A DNA stretch of 21,874 nt from an uncultured Muribaculaceae bacterium (GTDB lineage Bacteria > Bacteroidota > Bacteroidia > Bacteroidales > Muribaculaceae), in the NCBI GenBank assembly GCA_910579185.1, contig CAJTTG010000016.1:1-21874 (forward strand), read 5' to 3'. Below the pieces are notes generated by a model, which was not told the DNA's origin, searched no databases, and saw only the letters and a program-made list of their open reading frames with translations. Positions 7,253 through 14,711 of the stretch are shown here, piece by piece. Both the position numbers and the translations under genes were made by a program. Numbering within the stretch: position 1 is the stretch's first letter; each line of letters starts with the position of its first letter.

Positions 7253-7276
7253 GGTCGCAACAAGTTGCGACCCTAC
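7253..7276 (-). repeat. REP-like hairpin with 5' GTAG
   Basis: Perfect nine-base arms GGTCGCAAC (7253-7261) and GTTGCGACC (7264-7272) enclose two bases. On the minus strand the tetranucleotide GTAG (7276-7273) abuts the 5' foot of the hairpin. The element is flanked by the direct repeat CACTAAACG at 7233-7241 and 7283-7291. It lies just past the stop of the M16 gene, where it could stabilise or end that transcript, although no T-run follows. Confidence 0.65.
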
Positions 7277-7292
7277 AGGCATCACTAAACGT

Positions 7293-8537
7293 TTATTCGG
7301 GACGGGAACGATAAACAAGGGTATTGGATCGCTCGCGGCGCAGGAGATCACTCGCCACACGGCGAATATCATCGGGTGTGATGCGGCGATAATCGGCCAC
7401 TATATTATTGATCTCCACACCCTGCATAACGCACTTTGCCAACTCCCGGGCTTTTGCCAGATAGCTCAACTGCGAAAATGCGGCATTGGTTTCACAGCGG
7501 TTCAAGGCACGCTCCAATTCCTCATCGGTGCACCCCCCGGCGGCTATCCTGTCGAGCTGTGCCCATAAAGCTTTTTCAGCCTCGGCTACCGACCTATCGT
7601 CGCCACTGCCACGCAGACAGGCATGAACCATCAGAAATCCCGGCTCATCAGTTCCGGCAACCGAAGCGTCGGCAGCCGTGAACAGATCTGTCCCCATCAC
7701 AAGTTCGCGGTAGAAACGCGACGAATTGCCTGACGCAAGAATGTCAGTCAGCAGATCGGCCACACGATAGTCGGGATGCGTGGCTGCTGCCATAGGGAAA
7801 GCGATAACCAACCGCGTCTGAGGCACATCAGCCTCAACCACCTTACGTCGCGGAGCCGTCTGCACAGGTTCGGGCGCATAGGTGCGTGGCTTCAATTCCC
7901 GGCGCGGAATAGGGCCGAACCATTTTTCCGCAAGCTCACGGGTACGTTCAAGCGTGATATTTCCGGTCACAGCCAGCACGGCATTATTGGGTGCATAATG
8001 GGAATAGAAAAAATCCTTTACGTCGGCCATCGTCACCCTCTCAATATGGCTGAGTTCGCGCCCTATCGTCGGATAGCGGTAGGGGTGCGACGTGTAGATC
8101 AGCGACCGCAGATGATGCCCCATATCCCCATAGGGCTTGTTGAGACAAACCTGCTTGAACTCTTCCATCACTACGCCACGCTGCACCTCAAGGCTTTTCT
8201 CGCTGAAAGCCAGCGAAAGCATCCTGTCGCTCTCGGCCCAGAATGCCGTTTCCTCATTTCCGGCCGGAACCGTATCATAGAAATTGGTGAAATCGTTGGA
8301 TGTCCATGCATTGTTGGTGCCGCCGGCCATCTCAAGCGAATAATCATAGTCAGGGACATTAACGGAGCCGCCGAACATCAGATGTTCGAACAGATGAGCC
8401 ATACCGGTCAGATCCGGAGACTCATCGCGTGCCCCGACATTATAGAGCAGATTAAGAGCCACGCTGCCGGTGGTGTCGTCGCGATGGTGCACCACACGCA
8501 GTCCGTTTTCAAGCTCAAAAAGAGTATAAGCGATCAT
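7293..8537 (-). CDS. M16 family zinc metallopeptidase
   Basis: A 414-aa peptidase of the M16 (pitrilysin/insulinase) family, single-unit short type as in mitochondrial processing peptidase-like bacterial enzymes. The inverted zinc motif HLFEH lies at 48-52 (His48, catalytic Glu51, His52), with the third ligand Glu in RGVVMEEF at about 125-126. The C-terminal domain keeps the substrate-binding R/Y pattern (GNSSRFYREL). No signal peptide is visible (MIAYTLFELENGLRVV), so it may act in the cytoplasm. Its ATG overlaps the stop of the exported cyclophilin gene (ATGA), making it the last gene of a nine-gene leftward run. A REP-rich spacer follows. Confidence 0.92.
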   Translation of the reverse strand: MIAYTLFELENGLRVVHHRDDTTGSVALNLLYNVGARDESPDLTGMAHLFEHLMFGGSVNVPDYDYSLEMAGGTNNAWTSNDFTNFYDTVPAGNEETAFWAESDRMLSLAFSEKSLEVQRGVVMEEFKQVCLNKPYGDMGHHLRSLIYTSHPYRYPTIGRELSHIERVTMADVKDFFYSHYAPNNAVLAVTGNITLERTRELAEKWFGPIPRRELKPRTYAPEPVQTAPRRKVVEADVPQTRLVIAFPMAAATHPDYRVADLLTDILASGNSSRFYRELVMGTDLFTAADASVAGTDEPGFLMVHACLRGSGDDRSVAEAEKALWAQLDRIAAGGCTDEELERALNRCETNAAFSQLSYLAKARELAKCVMQGVEINNIVADYRRITPDDIRRVASDLLRRERSNTLVYRSRPE

Positions 8538-9403
8538 TCCTTGCCCACAATTTTCACACCCGTGATGCGGATATCCTCAACAGGACGGTCGAACGAATCC
8601 GTGGCGGCTTCCTGAATCTTATCAACAACATCCATGCCGCTGACAACTTCGCCGAACACCGTGTATTCACCATCGAGGAATGGCGTTCCGCCTACCGTGC
8701 TGTAGGCCTCCCGTTGCTCAGGGGTAAACCGGAATTTACGTTCTGCCGTCAGCTCATCGGTTTTCATCGTGATCTCATCCTGGATCTGCTGCAGGGCAGC
8801 AAAATCGCGCGCACGGCGCAGAGCCATGATCGTGTCGCGGTTCTGAGCCATCAGCTCATTGCGAACCTGCTGCTCCACTTCCAGATTCTTCTGCCGCTCA
8901 AAAGCCCGGAGCTGCCCTTCGTTGAGCTCCTTTCCGGTCACAATATAGAACTGCGATCCACTGGAACGTTTCTGCGGATTGGTGTCGTCGCTCTCACGCG
9001 CAGCCGCCAGGACTCCGCGCTTATGGAAACGCTCCGGCGTGCGGAACTCGGCATCAATCTCATAGCCGGGGCCACCGGAACCGAGCATCTGTCCGGGCTG
9101 GGCGTTGCGCGAGTCCGGATCGCCGGTCTGGATCATAAAGCGGTTGATCACACGATGGAACAGCACGCCGTCATAGAAACCTTTCGAAGCGAGTTTCAGG
9201 AAATTGTCGCGGTGGCCGGGAGTGTCGTCATAAAGACGGACGGTGATATCACCGGCAGTGGTCTCGATCACCACTTCCGTATTCTTGGACTGATTGTCGG
9301 TCATTGTCTTGTCAGGGTTTGGGGATTGGCAATAGGCATGTCCACCGGTCAGAATAGCACCACCGGCGGTCAGCATAGCGAGGAGACGCGGAAAAAATTT
9401 CAT
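8534..9403 (-). CDS. Exported cyclophilin-type peptidyl-prolyl isomerase
   Basis: A 289-aa protein with an N-terminal signal peptide (MKFFPRLLAMLTAGGAILTG, then a site near HAYCQS), predicted to fold proteins in the periplasm. The cyclophilin core begins near residue 45 (VVIETTAGDITVRLYDDTPGH) and keeps the catalytic block FHRVINRFMIQTGDP, with the expected Arg, and QFYIVTG. A charged helical insertion of about 60 residues (roughly 155-225, rich in Gln, Arg and Glu) splits the core before TPFLDGEYTVFGEV; such insertions are seen in Bacteroidota homologues. It overlaps the upstream small gene by one base and the M16 gene by four, so translation is coupled on both sides. Confidence 0.92.
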   Translation of the reverse strand: MKFFPRLLAMLTAGGAILTGGHAYCQSPNPDKTMTDNQSKNTEVVIETTAGDITVRLYDDTPGHRDNFLKLASKGFYDGVLFHRVINRFMIQTGDPDSRNAQPGQMLGSGGPGYEIDAEFRTPERFHKRGVLAAARESDDTNPQKRSSGSQFYIVTGKELNEGQLRAFERQKNLEVEQQVRNELMAQNRDTIMALRRARDFAALQQIQDEITMKTDELTAERKFRFTPEQREAYSTVGGTPFLDGEYTVFGEVVSGMDVVDKIQEAATDSFDRPVEDIRITGVKIVGKE

Positions 9404-9780
9404 CAGAGACTGTTTTTGGGATAGATGCGCTTATAGACGCGGCGGAAATTATCGTCGGCGGCATTCAGTTCGTCGACTCTATCGGCATAGTCCGCGCCCC
9501 AGATATCCGGCAGTAGCTGACCTATATAGGCACGTTCGCGATCCTTCTCTATGGCAGCGGCTATCAGACGGCCCACAGACTGAGAGTAATTCACAGCGTC
9601 GATGGCATGGAGATACCGCGCCGCGCTGACACAGAACTGTCCGTTGGGATCCACGCAGACCATATTGTCGACGAGTTCAGGCAGAATATCAGCGATACCA
9701 TCAATGTTGTTGGCAATATATTCGTAGGTCAGCAGCCCGTCAGGGTCCTTGCTGAGATGTTTTTTCAGTTCTTCTTCCAT
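9403..9780 (-). CDS. Conserved small protein of unknown function (125 aa)
   Basis: I do not recognise a family. The protein is acidic, without a signal peptide or membrane segment, and looks alpha-helical throughout: MEEELKKHLSKDPDGLLTYE, then a central DNMVCVDPNGQFCVSAARYL with two Cys, and a basic tail (RRVYKRIYPKNSL). Its operon position supports it as a real gene: it starts 33 bp after the YigZ-family gene, and its TGA shares one base with the ATG of the exported cyclophilin. The plus-strand ORF across the same region is shorter and lacks context. A cytosolic role linked to the neighbouring genes is only a guess. Confidence 0.75.
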   Translation of the reverse strand: MEEELKKHLSKDPDGLLTYEYIANNIDGIADILPELVDNMVCVDPNGQFCVSAARYLHAIDAVNYSQSVGRLIAAAIEKDRERAYIGQLLPDIWGADYADRVDELNAADDNFRRVYKRIYPKNSL

Positions 9781-9813
9781 TGGTTATAGTTATTAAAACA
9801 CCCTATTATCTGG

Positions 9814-10416
9814 TTAGTCGTCGAGCGACACTCCGGATATGTCGTCGAGCCGGCGGCGCAATTCCTCGGCGCGGTCGGCCCGTATCCGCAGTGTCATCCG
9901 GCATGTATTGTCGAATTCCTGTTCTGCTATCTTCACTTCAGGATCCTTGGCGGCACGCATCACGGCGTTCATCTCCATATAGGGGAACGTGAAGCTGACG
10001 CTTGCCATCTCGTAATCCGTGCGGATCTCGGCGTTCTCAAGCGCCGTACGGGCAGCCTCGCGGTAAGCGGCGATAAGCCCCGACGTGCCAAGCTTGATGC
10101 CACCGAAATAGCGCACCACAGCTATGGCTACATTGGTCAGACCGGCCGAACGGATCTGTCCGAGAATCGGCTTGCCGGCAGTGCCTGACGGCTCACCATT
10201 GTCGTTCCATTGAAATTCCTCCATCGCAGCGCCGAGCATATAGGCCCAGCACACGTGGCGTGCATCATGGTATTCGTTCTCCACACCCTTGATGGCGGCA
10301 CGCGCCTCTTCCGCCGTCGTCACGGGAAAAGCCAGAGCGATGAACTTGCTCATCTTCTCTCGGATTATCCCCTCCGACGGTCGGGCTATGGTGCGGAATT
10401 CACTCGTCTTTTCCAT
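9814..10416 (-). CDS. yigZ: YigZ/IMPACT family protein
   Basis: A 200-aa protein of the IMPACT/YigZ family. The N-terminal UPF0029 domain carries the hallmark NDNGEPSGTAGKPIL at about 71-85 and VVRYFGGIKLGTSGL at about 100-114. The C-terminal DUF1949-like domain is a small ferredoxin-like fold (about 135-200). Eukaryotic IMPACT affects translational control through GCN1/GCN2; the bacterial role is not settled. It follows queA by 41 bp and precedes the small unknown gene by 33 bp in the same leftward run. The length is typical. Confidence 0.9.
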   Translation of the reverse strand: MEKTSEFRTIARPSEGIIREKMSKFIALAFPVTTAEEARAAIKGVENEYHDARHVCWAYMLGAAMEEFQWNDNGEPSGTAGKPILGQIRSAGLTNVAIAVVRYFGGIKLGTSGLIAAYREAARTALENAEIRTDYEMASVSFTFPYMEMNAVMRAAKDPEVKIAEQEFDNTCRMTLRIRADRAEELRRRLDDISGVSLDD

Positions 10417-10457
10417 GATGGGCTACAGTGGTATCAGCAGCGGAACAGGTAACGGAA

Positions 10458-11507
10458 TCACAGGATCAGCATGGCATCACCGTAGGCTCCGAAACGATAT
10501 TTCTCCTTGACGGCCTCGCGGTAGGCTTTCATCACGAGGTCATAGCCTCCGAATGCAGCCACCATCATGAGCATAGTGGAGTAAGGCATGTGGAAATTGC
10601 TCAGAAGAGCGTCGGTGACTGTGAAATCGTAGGGTGGGAATATGAACTTGTTGGTCCACCCGGTATATGTCTTCATGTGGCCACCCATGCTGACTGCGCT
10701 GGCGATGCCGCGCAACACGGAAGTACCGATGGCGCAGACGCGATGATGCTCATCCTTGACACCGTTGACAATATCCACGAGCTCCTGCGTAACCTCCATC
10801 TGTTCGGAGTCCATGCGGTGTTTGGTCAGATCCTCCACGTCAATCTCGCGGAAATTGCCGAGGCCACTGTGGACGGTCATGAATGCCTGATGCACACCCT
10901 TGATCTCAAGACGTTTCAGCAATTCACGGCTAAAATGGAGTCCGGCGGCAGGAGCCACAACGGCACCCTCTTTCTCAGCATAAATGGTCTGATAGCGTTC
11001 AAAATCAAGTTCCTCCGGCTCACGCATGATGTAGGCAGGCAGTGGAGGTGCGCCGAGGCTGAAGAGCTCGCGCTTGAACTCTTCGTGGGGTCCGTCGTAG
11101 AGGAAACGCAGTGTGCGGCCACGCGATGTGGTGTTGTCGATCACTTCGGCCACCATCGACTCGCCGTCGCCGAAATAGAGCTTGTTGCCGATACGGATCT
11201 TGCGCGCCGGCTCTACAAGCACGTCCCACAGTTTGTTCTCGGCGTTCAGCTCACGGAGCAGGAACACTTCGATACGTGCGCCGGTCTTTTCCTTGTAGCC
11301 ATAGAGACGCGCCGGAAACACTTTGGTATCGTTGAACACGAATATATCACCATCTTCGAAATAGTTGATGATATCCTTGAACACTCGATGTTCAATCTCG
11401 CCGGTCGAACGGTTGACAACCATAAGGCGCGATTCGTCACGCTGGGGTGCCGGATGCTGGGCTATCAGTTCGTCGGGCAGATTGAATTTGAATTGCGATA
11501 GTTTCAT
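10458..11507 (-). CDS. queA: S-adenosylmethionine:tRNA ribosyltransferase-isomerase QueA
   Basis: A 349-aa cytosolic enzyme that transfers and isomerises the ribosyl group of SAM onto preQ1 at position 34 of GUN-anticodon tRNAs, giving epoxyqueuosine. Diagnostic stretches are FNLPDELIAQHPAPQRDESR at the N-terminus, FNDTKVFPARL, VAPAAGLHFS and the C-terminal LLSNFHMPYSTMLMM. The length matches the family. It lies 33 bp after truB, putting two tRNA-modifying enzymes side by side. A long open frame on the opposite strand (10428-11501) is a shadow of this gene. Confidence 0.97.
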   Translation of the reverse strand: MKLSQFKFNLPDELIAQHPAPQRDESRLMVVNRSTGEIEHRVFKDIINYFEDGDIFVFNDTKVFPARLYGYKEKTGARIEVFLLRELNAENKLWDVLVEPARKIRIGNKLYFGDGESMVAEVIDNTTSRGRTLRFLYDGPHEEFKRELFSLGAPPLPAYIMREPEELDFERYQTIYAEKEGAVVAPAAGLHFSRELLKRLEIKGVHQAFMTVHSGLGNFREIDVEDLTKHRMDSEQMEVTQELVDIVNGVKDEHHRVCAIGTSVLRGIASAVSMGGHMKTYTGWTNKFIFPPYDFTVTDALLSNFHMPYSTMLMMVAAFGGYDLVMKAYREAVKEKYRFGAYGDAMLIL

Positions 11508-11540
11508 ATTCTCTTTGGGAGTATGTTGGTGTTTTTTTGT

Positions 11541-12314
11541 TTATTCTTTATCTGAAAAAGGGGCTATGCGGTGGCCTTCAAACCAGTCGGGATAGCTGAC
11601 GGCAGCACTCTTGACAAGCTCCACGGCCTGTTCAACGCTCAGGCATCCGTCGATCGAGGCCTTGCCTACACGCGTGCGACGCAATCCGGTCAGATGGCCG
11701 CCGGATCCGAGTGCCTGCCCTATGTCTCGGGCAAGAGCGCGGATATAGGTTCCCTTGCTGCACACGATGCGCAAGCGGAGACACTCCGGAGCGAAATCGA
11801 GCATCTCGATATCATCGATCACGAGAGTCTTGGGCTTGAGTTCCACCTCCTGGCCACGGCGCGCCATGTCGTAGGCTCGCACTCCCTCGATCTTACATGC
11901 CGAGAATGCCGGTGGCACTTGCTGGATCATGCCCAGGAAGTTTGGCAAAGTGGCTTCGACGAGTTCACGGGTGATATGGTCGGTAGGGTATGTGGCATCA
12001 ATCTCGGTCTCAAGATCGAAGCTCGGAGTTGTGGCTCCAAGACGAATGTCGGCGATATATTCCTTGACCCCGGCCTGCAGGCTTTCTATCTGCTTTGTGG
12101 CGCGTCCGGTAGTTATGATCATCACTCCCGACGCCAGCGGATCAAGCGTCCCGGCATGTCCCACCTTGAACTTTTTCAGGTGCAGACGGCGCAACAGGGC
12201 ACCTCGCACGCGCTTCACCACATCGAATGAAGTCCATCCCACGGGTTTGTCGACATAGATCACCTCGCCGCTGACCCAGTCCATTGTAGCCGATGCAGCC
12301 GATTCGCTTACCAT
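11541..12314 (-). CDS. truB: tRNA pseudouridine(55) synthase TruB
   Basis: A 257-aa enzyme that makes pseudouridine 55 in the T loop of tRNAs. The catalytic block is KVGHAGTLDPLASGVM, whose Asp is the nucleophile. YVDKPVGWTSFDVV marks the N-terminus of the fold, and RALARDIGQALGSGGHLTGL lies in the C-terminal part. The frame is open to 12359, but I start at the ATG at 12314, which is embedded in the uppP stop (ATGGTAA, 7-bp overlap). An ATG at 12284 (MDWVSGEVIY) aligns with the usual start in Bacteroides homologues and is an equally good choice; from there the catalytic Asp would be residue 48. The gene lies between uppP and queA in the leftward run. Confidence 0.94.
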   Translation of the reverse strand: MVSESAASATMDWVSGEVIYVDKPVGWTSFDVVKRVRGALLRRLHLKKFKVGHAGTLDPLASGVMIITTGRATKQIESLQAGVKEYIADIRLGATTPSFDLETEIDATYPTDHITRELVEATLPNFLGMIQQVPPAFSACKIEGVRAYDMARRGQEVELKPKTLVIDDIEMLDFAPECLRLRIVCSKGTYIRALARDIGQALGSGGHLTGLRRTRVGKASIDGCLSVEQAVELVKSAAVSYPDWFEGHRIAPFSDKE

Positions 12315-13132
12315 ACGAGACAAACCACGCCCATCACAGCGCAATAGATTGCGAACCAAACCAATTTACCCTTCTTGACCAGATTGATCATCCATTTGCA
12401 AGCCAGACAGCCCACAATGAATGCGGCCAAGAAACCTACAAGCATCGGCAACCAACCGATCTCGCTGCCTGTCGATCCGCTCTCGATCATTTTCTTGACA
12501 TCAAGCAGAGCCTCGCCAAGAATCGGGATGATGACCATGAAGAATGAGAACTGGGCCAGACGGTCGCGACGGTCGCCAAGGATCATACCGGTGGCGATGG
12601 TCGAACCGCTGCGACTCAGACCGGGCAACACGGCAACAGCCTGGGCACATCCGATGACGAAAGCATCGAACCATGTGATATCATGTTCTTTCACACTGCC
12701 GGCGAGCGTCAGGTTGCTGCGGCGGCGCGGATAGAAGTAGGCAAAGGCAAGCAGAAAGGCAGTGACCAGAAGGCAGATACCCACAATGGTCAGTCCGTCG
12801 CCGAAAAACTGCTCCACATCATCCTTGAAGAAGAGTCCGACGATGGCCACCGGAATGCATGAGAGCAGAATTTTCCAGACATAGGTGGTGTTCTCGTCGC
12901 GTTTTAAAGTGAAGAACGAGGTGCACAACCCGGCAAATTCACGCCAGAGCACCACGATTGTACTCAACACCGTGGCCACATGCAGCGCGACGGTAAATTC
13001 AAGAGCATCACCTCCGCTGAGTTTAAGTCCCAGAACCTCGCGGCATATCTCGAGATGTCCGCTGGAGCTGATTGGGAGATATTCCGAAAGGCCTTGCACG
13101 AGGCCCATTATCAATGCGTCGATCGTATCCAT
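12308..13132 (-). CDS. uppP: Undecaprenyl-diphosphatase UppP (BacA)
   Basis: A 274-aa polytopic membrane enzyme that dephosphorylates undecaprenyl diphosphate to recycle the lipid carrier for peptidoglycan and surface glycans. The two signature blocks are present: QGLSEYLPISSSGHLEI (residues 14-30, with Glu18 and His27) and LPGLSRSGSTIATGM near 165-180, which carries the catalytic Arg. About eight hydrophobic segments can be seen, and the length is typical. It follows the DUF3098 gene by 14 bp and overlaps truB. The order ftsX, DUF3098, uppP fits a cell-wall and division context. Confidence 0.96.
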   Translation of the reverse strand: MDTIDALIMGLVQGLSEYLPISSSGHLEICREVLGLKLSGGDALEFTVALHVATVLSTIVVLWREFAGLCTSFFTLKRDENTTYVWKILLSCIPVAIVGLFFKDDVEQFFGDGLTIVGICLLVTAFLLAFAYFYPRRRSNLTLAGSVKEHDITWFDAFVIGCAQAVAVLPGLSRSGSTIATGMILGDRRDRLAQFSFFMVIIPILGEALLDVKKMIESGSTGSEIGWLPMLVGFLAAFIVGCLACKWMINLVKKGKLVWFAIYCAVMGVVCLVW

Positions 13133-13146
13133 TGCAAAAAGTCCGG

Positions 13147-13458
13147 TTAGTTCTGTTCTTCTGTTTCTACGTTATTTTCCTTGCGGCGGCGCGGCCACAT
13201 GATGCCGACACCGATGCCAACGAAACCTATCAGCACGATGGTAGGCCCGACTACGATACGGGTGGCACTGAACACCTCGGGATTGAATTCATTTCCCTCA
13301 GGTGCGCCACCGGAGATCAGCACGAAACCGATCACTATCAGCAAAGCCGACAAGGCCATGATTATAAAATTGATGCGCCCGAGCGGAAACACATATTTGT
13401 CGTTCGGATCCTCTTTGACCGGAACCGACGGGGCTTTTCTTGAATTATTGTTTGCCAT
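13147..13458 (-). CDS. DUF3098 family small membrane protein
   Basis: A 103-aa protein with two transmembrane helices (about residues 29-49 and 66-87) joined by a short outside loop (SGGAPEGNEFNPEVFSATRI), a polar N-terminal tail and a Lys/Glu-rich C-terminus starting at PRRRKENN. This matches DUF3098, a Bacteroidota family usually found between ftsX and uppP, as here (19 bp after ftsX, 14 bp before uppP). The function is unknown; the location suggests a part in FtsX-linked envelope or division processes, by association only. Confidence 0.88.
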   Translation of the reverse strand: MANNNSRKAPSVPVKEDPNDKYVFPLGRINFIIMALSALLIVIGFVLISGGAPEGNEFNPEVFSATRIVVGPTIVLIGFVGIGVGIMWPRRRKENNVETEEQN

Positions 13459-13477
13459 TATATTTGGATATTATTTC

Positions 13478-14359
13478 TTAACGAGATACGTTTTCATAGC
13501 TGCGTCGCAGATATTTATTGACAGCCAACGCCGTTGCTATCGCGCCGATTATCGCGCCCGAGGCGGTCAGCAATGCGAACACCACACAAGCCGAGGGCCA
13601 ACCTATGGCCTCAAAGATGCCGGCATTGATATTGCGCACCCACACAAGGAGCGAGGCCAGTAGCGCGGAGGCTATCACGCCGGCTATCACACCGGAAAGG
13701 ACGCTACGAAACACGAAAGGCCGACGAATGAACCCCGGACGTGCTCCGACATACTGCATAGTGTGGATCACGAGCCGACGGGCATGAATGGCCATACCTA
13801 CAGTGTTGTAGATCAACACGAACGAAATCAGCAGCAAAGCCGTCGCCACGACAATCAGCACCATTGTCACCGTACTGATAGTGCGGTTGACATTCCGGGC
13901 AATATCGGTCTGCACCTTGACATCATAGACCGCCGTCATCTCCTTGAGCCGTGCTGCAATGGCCTGAAGACTGTCGGCCGAGCTCCATCCACTTTTCACC
14001 TTCAGATCATATTCCGCCTGAAACGGAAACAGATCGGTCAGCTCCTGATCGCCGAGTTGCGACTGCCACTGGGCATTGACCTCGGCAGCCGACACATATT
14101 TCAGAGTACCGGTGTAGGGTGCGTTCTTGAGAGTCTGCGAGAGAGTGTCGGCAGCACCGTCGCCGGCGAGCTCGTCGACAACAACCACCATTCCCATTCC
14201 TGCACGCAGATCTGCCGTAACACGCTCTGCCACAAGGCTTGTCAAAGCCACAATGCCGAGGACCACGAGCACCATCGCAATGCTGACCGTGGCCACAATC
14301 TGCGATCCGCCGGGGTGGCGGTGATGATGCTGACGGGGATTATTTCGGTTTGGATTCAT
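13478..14359 (-). CDS. ftsX: Cell division protein FtsX
   Basis: A protein of about 293 aa, the permease-like half of the FtsEX ABC complex, which in other bacteria links divisome assembly to peptidoglycan hydrolase activation. One N-terminal transmembrane helix (VATVSIAMVLVVLGIVALTS) is followed by an extracytoplasmic domain of about 110 residues and three C-terminal helices of the FtsX permease domain (TVTMVLIVVATALLLISF; GVIAGVIASALLASLLV; SACVVFALLTASGAIIGAI). A His-rich cytoplasmic lead (PRQHHHRHPGG) precedes helix 1. The frame reaches a TTG at 14383, but that codon lies inside the -7 promoter box, so the ATG at 14359 is the start. ftsE is not in this window. This is the first gene of the nine-gene run. 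Confidence 0.93.
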   Translation of the reverse strand: MNPNRNNPRQHHHRHPGGSQIVATVSIAMVLVVLGIVALTSLVAERVTADLRAGMGMVVVVDELAGDGAADTLSQTLKNAPYTGTLKYVSAAEVNAQWQSQLGDQELTDLFPFQAEYDLKVKSGWSSADSLQAIAARLKEMTAVYDVKVQTDIARNVNRTISTVTMVLIVVATALLLISFVLIYNTVGMAIHARRLVIHTMQYVGARPGFIRRPFVFRSVLSGVIAGVIASALLASLLVWVRNINAGIFEAIGWPSACVVFALLTASGAIIGAIATALAVNKYLRRSYENVSR

Positions 14360-14380
14360 ACTATTTCGGGTAATATCGTG

Positions 14381-14388
14381 CAAAAATA
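14381..14388 (-). promoter_or_regulatory. -7 box (TATTTTTG) of the ftsX-to-M16 operon
   Basis: The minus strand reads TATTTTTG, a TAnnTTTG match, giving a leader of about 15 nt to the ftsX ATG at 14359. I see no further box in the gaps between the nine genes (all 41 bp or less, or overlapping), so this may drive the whole run. The -33 element is not recognisable. Confidence 0.55.
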
Positions 14389-14453
14389 CGAAAACTTTGC
14401 CGAATGCAGCCCATACAGCCCGTTTTTTTCACAAAAATGCAATCTCGAGTTCT

Positions 14454-14478
14454 GTCGGACCTGTCAGACACGTCCGAC
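14454..14478. repeat. Near-perfect 25-bp palindrome in the divergent ftsX / 14712 spacer
   Basis: Arms GTCGGAC (14454-14460) and GTCCGAC (14472-14478) flank the inner palindrome TGTC-A-GACA, with a C opposite C at each junction. It lies about 66 bp outside the ftsX -7 box and 85 bp before the rightward -7 box. It could be an operator or a dispersed repeat. The rest of the 350-bp spacer is AT-rich with no convincing gene. Confidence 0.5.
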
Positions 14479-14562
14479 GAGTCCAACATCCCGGCCGACG
14501 CGCGTTTGCATTATTTAACTATTTTTAAAACCTCAAGATTATTCAAACTCCCTACATTTACA

Positions 14563-14570
14563 TACATTTG
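14563..14570 (+). promoter_or_regulatory. -7 box (TACATTTG) for the large exported protein
   Basis: TACATTTG matches TAnnTTTG. It would give an AT-rich 5' leader of about 135 nt before the ATG at 14712, long enough to hold regulatory structure. No good -33 box is seen. Confidence 0.5.
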
Positions 14571-14711
14571 CACACAAATAAATGGATTTAAACCGCCGAA
14601 AAAGCAATGGTTCCGCACGCAAACCTGCATGCAGAGCCACTTTCCGACATCTAAAACCACGACAAACTCAATCAATTATTAATATCTTTTTTATAAACCA
14701 AATCAACTCAC

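Noticed and set aside
7776..8615. A 279-aa plus-strand open frame opposite the M16 and cyclophilin genes
   Set aside because: It crosses the junction of two clear minus-strand genes and has no recognisable domain or promoter.
10428..11501. A 357-aa open frame on the plus strand opposite queA
   Set aside because: It is a shadow of queA, which matches a well-known family over its full length on the other strand; the plus-strand product is unusually rich in His, Val and Glu and resembles nothing I know.
14404..14682. A 92-aa open frame in the spacer before the large exported protein
   Set aside because: It spans the 25-bp palindrome and the -7 box of the downstream gene, and has no ribosome binding site or recognisable sequence.
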